A DNA stretch of 64,000 nucleotides, from assembly GCA_047967505.1 (NCBI GenBank), contig CM106540.1. One strand, written 5' to 3'. The position numbers were made by a program, and so were the translations under genes. Under the pieces are notes generated by a model. That model made no database searches and had not been told where the DNA came from. It was given only the letters and a program-made list of their open reading frames with translations. The number at the start of each line of letters is the position of its first letter. Positions within the stretch are counted from its first letter, which is position 1. Of this stretch, positions 58,054-64,000 are shown piece after piece. The stretch is from Dipteris shenzhenensis. Its lineage: Eukaryota; Polypodiophyta; Polypodiopsida; Gleicheniales.

Positions 58054-58420
58054 TGCTATACATGCCAAGGTCCACACAAGGCAAGCGAATGCCCATATAA
58101 GGGCATAGTGGACCCTCTCGTGCCATGTTTTAAATGCCAAGGGGCACATTTTTAAATGGATTGTCCATATAGGGTTCTTACCCCTATGGTTCCTCCCACA
58201 ATAGGTCCCATGCCCTTGTGTGCTGGGTGTGGAGTGGAGCATTTATTCAAGGATTGCCCCCTAAGGAGACTAGCAACTCCGAACACCCCGCCCAAGAGCA
58301 CTAGCATCAATTTGTTGAGTATTGACCAGGGTCACGTAGTGGGACATGCAAGGTGCCAAAGAGGGTGGAAGAAGAGAAGCTACCTAGCTCCAGTAACTCA
58401 GAGGCTATGGACTTGATGCA
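58054..58420 (+). pseudogene. Gypsy-1 zinc-knuckle cluster
   Basis: One continuous frame holds three knuckles of form CX2CX3HX4C: CYTCQGPHKASEC (58054), CFKCQGAHF-stop-MDC (58126) and CAGCGVEHLFKDC (58219). Their starts are 24 and 31 codons apart. A fourth, damaged unit lies upstream near 57545-57585. The usual retroviral knuckle has four residues before His; all units here have three. They should bind RNA or single-stranded DNA. Confidence 0.75.
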
Positions 58421-58429
58421 ATGAATGTT

Positions 58430-59250
58430 CCAAGAGGACTCGTAGAAGTCTTCTTTGATGATGTGTGCATAAATTCAACATGGGATGATCATCTGAGATA
58501 CCAAAAGCTAGTTCTTGAGAGGTGGAGGTTGTACTGGATATCCCTGAATCCTCTCAAGTGTCAATTCTAGGTCAAACACGGCATGATTCCCACAATCACA
58601 TAGTGTCTAAGAATGGCATCGCCATGGATTACAACAAGATCAAGCTCAATATAGAGCTACCTCCCCACAAATGCCAAGGGAGTGCAGCGGTTTACATGCC
58701 ATATGGGTTATTGTCGAAGATTCATCCTATTCTATGCAGACATAGCCTAGCCATTGTACACACTTTTATTAGTCTTTGAGTGGACCAAGGAATGTCAAAC
58801 CCATTCAAAGCCCTCAAGCTAGCTTTGGCCACATGAATTGGAATCTAATATTCCATGTCCACATAGATGCCTCAAACTTTGCCATCGAATGCGTGTCAGC
58901 CAACCAAGGGAGTACAACTTAGACTACCCGCTGTACTTTGCCAGCCGACAATTAAACGTGGCAATTAAAATATGTCAAGGTTAATTACACTACAATAGAG
59001 AGGGAAGGCCTGGCCATGGTTTACATAGTTAAGAAGTTCAAGAACTATTTGCTAGCCAACAAGTTCATATTTTTTGTTAATCATCAAGCATTACTATATT
59101 TGGTTAACAAGCCATTCATGATGGGATGCATAACAAGGTGGATGCTAATCCTTATGCATTTTGACTTCATAGTCGCAATGCATAAAGGAAAGACCCACAT
59201 CCTAGCTGAACATCTCTTGAGGATTCCTAATGGGGAAGCCCCAATGGGAG
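58430..59250 (+). pseudogene. Gypsy-1 RT C-terminal piece and RNase H
   Basis: VEVFFDDVCINSTWDDHLRY (58439 on) is the RT block with the second catalytic Asp pair. Frames then shift through the thumb (GYCRRFILFYADIA). RNase H reads FHVHIDASNFAIECVSANQG, VNYTTIEREGLAMVYIVKKF, FFVNHQALLYL and GKTHILAEHLLRI. The first catalytic Asp and the Glu are present. Most of the RT fingers and palm are missing. Confidence 0.7.
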
Positions 59251-60475
59251 TTGAGGATGACCTCCCATATTCTCCCCTATTTCTCATTAACATAATTTCG
59301 AAATGGGCAGCCAAAATAGGCCACTACCTGGGAAATGGTTTACCCCTAGACAAAGCCCTCAAGAAGGATAGAGCCCACAAACTCATTAAGGAAGCAGCAC
59401 CATATCAACTAATTGCAGACCAACTCTAACGCATGGACAAGGATGGCATCATGCGTAGGTAATATATCGACGTGCTTGAAGAAGCCCATTCTGAGATAAC
59501 AGACGATCACTTTGCTACCACTAATGTTACAGCACGTAAAGTGTTACAAGCATGCCTCTCATGGCCAACTCTCTTCGGAGGTGCAGTCGAGTTTATCAAG
59601 TGATGCAACCTCTGCCAAAGAGTGCAAATCCCACATAAAGCAAACATGATGCCCCCAATAGGAATATTAACCGATCATAATCCTTATAACAAATTGGATA
59701 TATATTGCAGTTCTAACGTGCACAATCGAAGCCACTCATATCGAATGGGAGAACAAGCTCCTTGCAACATTGTGGGCCTACCAAACATCTTACAAAGTGG
59801 CAATGAACTACACCCCCTTTAGCTTTACCTTTGGGGTGGAAGAAGTTATTCCAATGGAGTATGTAGTACCCAACTCCTTCGTATCATGGTCAAGGAAAGG
59901 CTTACCAAAACTGCTTTAGCGGAGTGCTTTATCGATCTTGAATGACTAGATGAAATGAGATTGCATGCAACCTATTGCCTTCGAGTGGAGAAGGCAAGGC
60001 ATAAAAAATGGTTTGATCGCAATCTCAAGAACAAAGACCATGAGGAGGGGGATCTGGTTCTCCTCTATAGCGTTCGTAAAACCTAACGCAAACTTAAATA
60101 TAGGGGCATGGGTCCCTACCACATGGTAGAGATTACTTCTTCTTTTTTTTTTCAAAGAGCGTGGTAGAGATTACTCTATAAGGTGCATACTGAATAGCCA
60201 TCCTAGACTGAGTTGAGGTGGGCGGCTACCTTAATGGTAGCAAATTGAAAAGATACAATGGACCTCTCACTCTACAAACCCTTCAGGCCATACATAGGAA
60301 AAAGGAGGTCAAGGCCGAGGTAGCCCGAATGAAATGCGAAGCCATCAAAGAAGCCAAGGCATGTAATGCCAAAATTAAACAACAAAAGAAAATGGCGTTG
60401 TTAAAGGCAACAATAGAACACATAGGGCTAATCGATGAACTAATGGTAGATCTGGCTAGGTTTTAGTGTCCAATT
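59251..60475 (+). pseudogene. Gypsy-1 integrase remnant
   Basis: Zinc-binding traces (DDHFATTNVTARKVLQACLS then CNLCQRV near 59520-59625) are followed by a large deletion of the catalytic core, as no DDE blocks are seen. The C-terminal region returns at about 59880 with MVKERLTKTALAECFIDLE, RVEKARHKKWFDRNLKNKD and LVLLYSVRKT, and ends with NGSKLKRYNGPLTLQTLQ plus a Lys-rich tail (60218-60466). Confidence 0.7.
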
Positions 60476-60479
60476 GTAG

Positions 60480-61194
60480 GGTTCAAGTACAAGCATCAAG
60501 GCAATTGTGGCTCCGAGAGTGAGCCATAATTTGATCTCCTGCAAAGTATGTGAAGCGCTACAGGTACCCCTAACCCTTAATGTTGCTTCAATTCGGGCAA
60601 TCAACGGTCAACCCTTAAGTTAATTAGGGTATGTAGACTTGAAACTAATGGTTGTCCGCCTGGAGGTAGAGATTCATTTTGATGTTCTTCCCATAGAGAT
60701 GATTGACAAATAGATGATATTGGTGGGAAGGACCTGGTGCTATGCCATGAACGACCGAATCGATGGGATATCTAGAACCATAACTCTCATGTACGGGGGG
60801 AGAACTATAGTAATTCTACTCTATAAAGTCTTTTCCACCATAGTACAACCACCCACAAGAGGCAAGGAAATTTTAAATGAAGGAAATTCCAAAGCTCCGA
60901 AAGCCTCCAGTGTCCCTTGGTTAAATCTTCAGAAGGAAATCCATACAAATGCAGCTCAAAGCCCTAATCTTGATAATAGAAAACACTTATTGCAAACTAC
61001 TCTCCCACCCCTACTTTCCATGCCTAAGGATAGGGGCCCGACCTAGAAATTCTGCAAACAACAGGTGCACGAAGCCATCGTTTGTGCATAAAGTCATTTC
61101 AAAAGAGGACAATAGCCTTGGAAGACCAAAGCCGTCGAAGGGTTTTTGGCCCTTTAACAACGTTTCCAACTGCCTCGCCTATAAGGAGAAATTC
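60480..61194 (+). pseudogene. Gypsy protease-like fragment, displaced
   Basis: VSHNLISCKVCEALQVPL, INGQPLS, then VDLKLMVVRLEVEIHFDVLP and GRTWCYAMNDRIDG resemble the second half of a gypsy retropepsin domain. The active-site DSG/DTG is not seen. Its position after integrase is abnormal. It ends at 61194, exactly where the chromovirus duplication begins. Confidence 0.45.
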
Positions 61195-62105
61195 GATGTG
61201 TTACATGGGGCCATAATTTTCAATAAGATAGATCTTAAATGTGGCTACCATCAGATCCGTATTCGAGCCAAGGATGTGCATAAAACTGCTTTTAGAAGCA
61301 CGTTTGGACATTATGAGTTTTTGGTAATGCCATTTGGACTTACCAATGCTCCAGCTACATTCGTCATGCTTATGAACAATTTACTACGCCCATATATCGG
61401 AAAGTTTGTAGTACATTTTATTGATGACATTCTTGTTTTCAGCAAAAGTATTGCTGAGCATCACGAACACTTAAGAATAGTGTTCAATACTTTAAGGAAA
61501 GCCAATCTTTATGTAAATAAAAAGAAAACTGTACTGTGTATGGTAAGACTTGAATGTTTAGAATTCATTATTACTCCTAAGGGTGTAGAAATGGATCCAA
61601 AGAAAGTGGCTGCGATATTGACTTGGCCTATCCCTTAGAATTTGACCACTTTGTGATCATTCTTGGGATTTGTCCAATTTTATTGAAGATATATCAAAGG
61701 ATATTCCAAAATAGTATCACCATTGACTGATCTGACCTCAAATAAAGTACCTTTTATATGGGGACAGAATCAACAAGAAAGTTTTAATACCATAAAACAA
61801 GCTATGGTCTCAGGACTAGTGTTAAAAATAGTTGATCCCCAGAAACCGTTTTTCCTTGAAACCGACGCAAGTGGCATTGCGGTAGGAGCACTTCTCCTCC
61901 AATAGGGAAGGCCAGTAGCCTTTGAAAGCAAGAAGCTTTCTCCCTCTCAACAAAATTGGCCAACTCATGAATTAGAGTTGTATGCTGTTATCCATGCTCT
62001 AAAAACATGGAGACATTATTTATATGGATCAGAGTTTTATGTTGATGTTGATCATGATACTTTGAAACATTTTTGTAAGCAACCTGACTTGAGTGGCTAC
62101 CAAGC
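61195..62105 (+). pseudogene. Inverted duplication block A, copy 2: chromovirus RT/RNase H
   Basis: This is the reverse complement of 36832-37731. RT reads KIDLKCGYHQIRIRAKDVHK, FGLTNAPATF and FIDDILVFS. It stops at the same TAG as copy 1 (61636-61638) and carries the same next three stops. RNase H has FLETDASGIAVGALLLQ-stop and AFESKKLSPSQQNWPTHELE. It keeps 11 bases that copy 1 has lost. It ends inside RNase H at 62105 and joins block B directly. Confidence 0.93.
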
Positions 62106-63846
62106 CATCATGCCAACCAAGCAGTAGCACTTTGAAATAATAAACTGATTTCAATCCTCGTCAAACCACTAAGATCAAAGAGCCATATACCCATATCATT
62201 AAAGCAATGAACCACCCTAGAACCTCTCCCCATATGCCCAAAAGACTAGCAGGGTAGCTTACATTAGTCTAAGCAGATTAAGAAAGTGAACCCAGACAAT
62301 GCACAAAACCCAAACAGCGGGCAACCAGTTACCCAAATAAAGCCACCACCAAAGTTGGAGATACACCAAACAACGTGATAATATCACAAGATATTTGAAT
62401 TGATGCATATCAATATGAGTCTGTGAGAAAGGAACCTATAGATTGATTGAAAACAGCTAAGATGCCCACACCTGTAAAGTACATGGCACATGCTCAACAA
62501 AAGACGTCCAGTACTGAAAATACCTCACTCCAGCAGAAACAAATAAACAAAAAAATAGAATTCAGAAGGCCTGTCAACTCAAAGACTGCCCAATCAGGAA
62601 TCAGCAGCCAACATCTTGCATATACTGCTCTGGCTTACATGCATTGATAAATGTCCTAGAGATGTGAAATGGAAGATGAAATTGAAGAAACAATTTAATT
62701 AGGAAGAAACTTTGCAACAGAGAATGCTACAAACTATGAGAGCTAGTAATAACAGGTTTATAAGAGCGGAGTTACAAAAAACTGAGCTTTGAACGAGGTT
62801 AAAGATATGGTAAACTAGTGTCAAGTAGTAAACTATGATAAGAGCTTTCAATCGAACTTGCAACAATGCCACTTCACAAGAAAAGGCATCCTAAGAACCC
62901 CAAGTTCTAAATGCTGTCATCATCCCATGAAAGGGCATCCCGGGCTGGCATGTTAAATCCCATTTGAAACAGCTGAAGCCAGCCATCCTTATGCTATGGA
63001 GCGTCCATGATTGCTGAGGCTACCTCATGCATTGCCCAATTGAGGGGTTGCTCTCCCAAATTCAGAAGACACCAGGCTTCTTCAGAAAGTGGTGGATGAA
63101 TCGGAGCTAAAGATGCTTCCGTCAGATTGTGAAGATACTCTCGCCACGTCTCATTCTGTGGCTGCCTCTTCACAAGCTGTATCAACTTATCCTTTGCAGC
63201 GTCCAAGCAGATTTTCCGCAAAACTTTACTGTGCCTAATACGTACTTCGAAGCGGAGCCAAATCTTCCTCAAGGTCCGCCAGTAAAGCCACCAGTTCTTG
63301 GTTGAGTCGCCACAACTTGGAAGATAAAACTGCACAGTTACTGCAAAATGCCGCACCCTCTGCCTCCGGATCGATAGTGCTTAGAGCAGATGTTGCAATG
63401 AGGCCTCTATTCTTTTTCACGAGCACATGAGGATTTGCTACTTGGGCTCTTCGCTTGCCCTCGCGAACTTTCCCCCCATAGTGCCAACGTAGAAACTCTA
63501 ATTAGTACAACTATTATATTCCTGGGCAGCAAAATATGGAATTCCACGTTTTCGGGGCTTATGATGCTAAACCCTTTTTGGCCTGCCGTTAGGTAGCCTT
63601 ATTATTAAAATAATTTCTAGCATCTTTCAAGATGTGATGTTTTTCTTTCAAATTCTTTGATTGGTTGGTGTGTTGACTTTAGAGCATTTCTTTCACATTT
63701 CTTTCAAATTCAGGTTTGCTTTTTTGGAAGTGCATTCATTTCCTCTCTCTCCCTTTCCAAGCTTTTCTTAAAATTTGGACTTGCATTCATTGAACATTCC
63801 CTTTCTCTCCTCTTCCATTTCTGTCCATCTCTCACATTGGACAACG

Positions 63847-63886
<40 letters not shown>

Positions 63887-64000
63887 TTTTCTCTCTCTCT
63901 TTGCAGGCCACATGAATAAAATTCATCTAAGTTGTTTTTATTAAATGAGAAAAGTGAACACGGACCCATTTATTCCTTCCTTTCACTTGACACTAGACCT
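62106..64000 (-). repeat. Inverted duplication block B, copy 2, continuing past the window
   Basis: This is the reverse complement of 29956-31807 up to the last base of the window, including a CT tract (63850-63900) matching the GA tract at 30049-30081. The partner of the last base is near 29956, and the repeat very likely extends beyond 64000. Confidence 0.93.
62940..63480 (-). pseudogene. Second copy of the unrecognised block-B gene fragment
   Basis: The minus frames 63235-63426 and 62994-63356 match the two frames at 30436-30949 with few changes. The TAA at 30947-30949 is CAA here, and a private TAG appears at about 62994-62996. The start region has a 2-base insertion, so the MGGKSEG start seen in copy 1 is out of frame. 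Both copies decayed separately after the duplication. Confidence 0.5.

Larger units (their letters stand above)
56759..60475 (+). mobile_element. Gypsy-1: decayed Ty3/gypsy element
   Basis: On the plus strand: gag (truncated at the left by Copia-4), a zinc-knuckle cluster, a short RT piece, RNase H, integrase and its C-terminal tail. Many in-frame stops are TAG or TGA. A protease-like piece lies after the integrase instead of before RT, so the element is rearranged or made of two nested copies. The fragment at 13.9-14.3 kb is the same family. Confidence 0.8.

Noticed and set aside
29956-64000. The 30-kb and 62-kb repeats as LTRs of one giant retrotransposon
   Set aside because: The two copies are inverted, not direct, and the duplication also includes internal chromovirus sequence.
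29956-64000. The same pair as long terminal inverted repeats of a giant DNA transposon
   Set aside because: No transposase lies in a position to serve such a unit, and the inner boundaries are explained by a deletion and a truncated chromovirus. The outer end is not visible, so this is disfavoured rather than excluded.

Overview
This window looks like land-plant nuclear DNA from a large, repeat-rich genome, probably heterochromatin. The evidence is degraded Ty1/copia and Ty3/gypsy retrotransposons (one with an integrase-linked chromodomain), a spliced CACTA (En/Spm) transposase with GT-AG introns, long satellite arrays and many (GA)n tracts. No bacterial, plastid or mitochondrial gene, tRNA or rRNA was recognised. 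The species cannot be named from the sequence.

Layout: 1-3.5 kb has no recognisable gene. 3.5-7.75 kb is a decayed Copia element on the minus strand (Copia-1). 8.05-11.45 kb is a CACTA transposon, also minus, whose transposase can be spliced into an uninterrupted 879-residue frame; palindromic subterminal repeats lie upstream of it. 11.9-16.5 kb holds retroelement scraps and AT-rich DNA. 17.06-20.07 kb is a ~181-bp satellite alternating two monomer types. 20.57-22.2 kb contains a gag-only Copia remnant with a probable LTR and a second Copia scrap. 24.2-27.0 kb has four copies of a 26-bp palindrome followed by a decayed multi-exon gene that I do not recognise. 27.5-31.8 kb is GA-rich tandem DNA and one arm of a large inverted duplication. 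31.8-35.1 kb has gene fragments (gypsy integrase, DUF594-like, DUF4283-like). 35.2-39.2 kb is a minus-strand chromovirus. 39.2-41.7 kb is the same satellite inverted, now in a three-monomer cycle. 41.8-45.2 kb is a damaged gene resembling DUF7869 proteins. 46.7-56.76 kb holds two convergent partial copies of one Copia family (Copia-3 plus, Copia-4 minus). 56.76-61.2 kb is a degraded gypsy element (Gypsy-1) with a zinc-knuckle cluster. 61.2-64 kb is the second arm of the inverted duplication and runs off the window.

How the parts relate: almost everything is mobile DNA or its debris. Copia-4 sits inside Gypsy-1 gag. The chromovirus abuts satellite DNA. The segment 29.96-37.73 kb reappears inverted at 61.2-64 kb with one clean ~5.0-kb internal deletion. 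The CACTA transposase is the only gene that looks intact. The DUF7869-like gene at 41.8-45.2 kb and the unrecognised gene behind the palindromes at 24.2-27.0 kb are the best candidates for undescribed biology.
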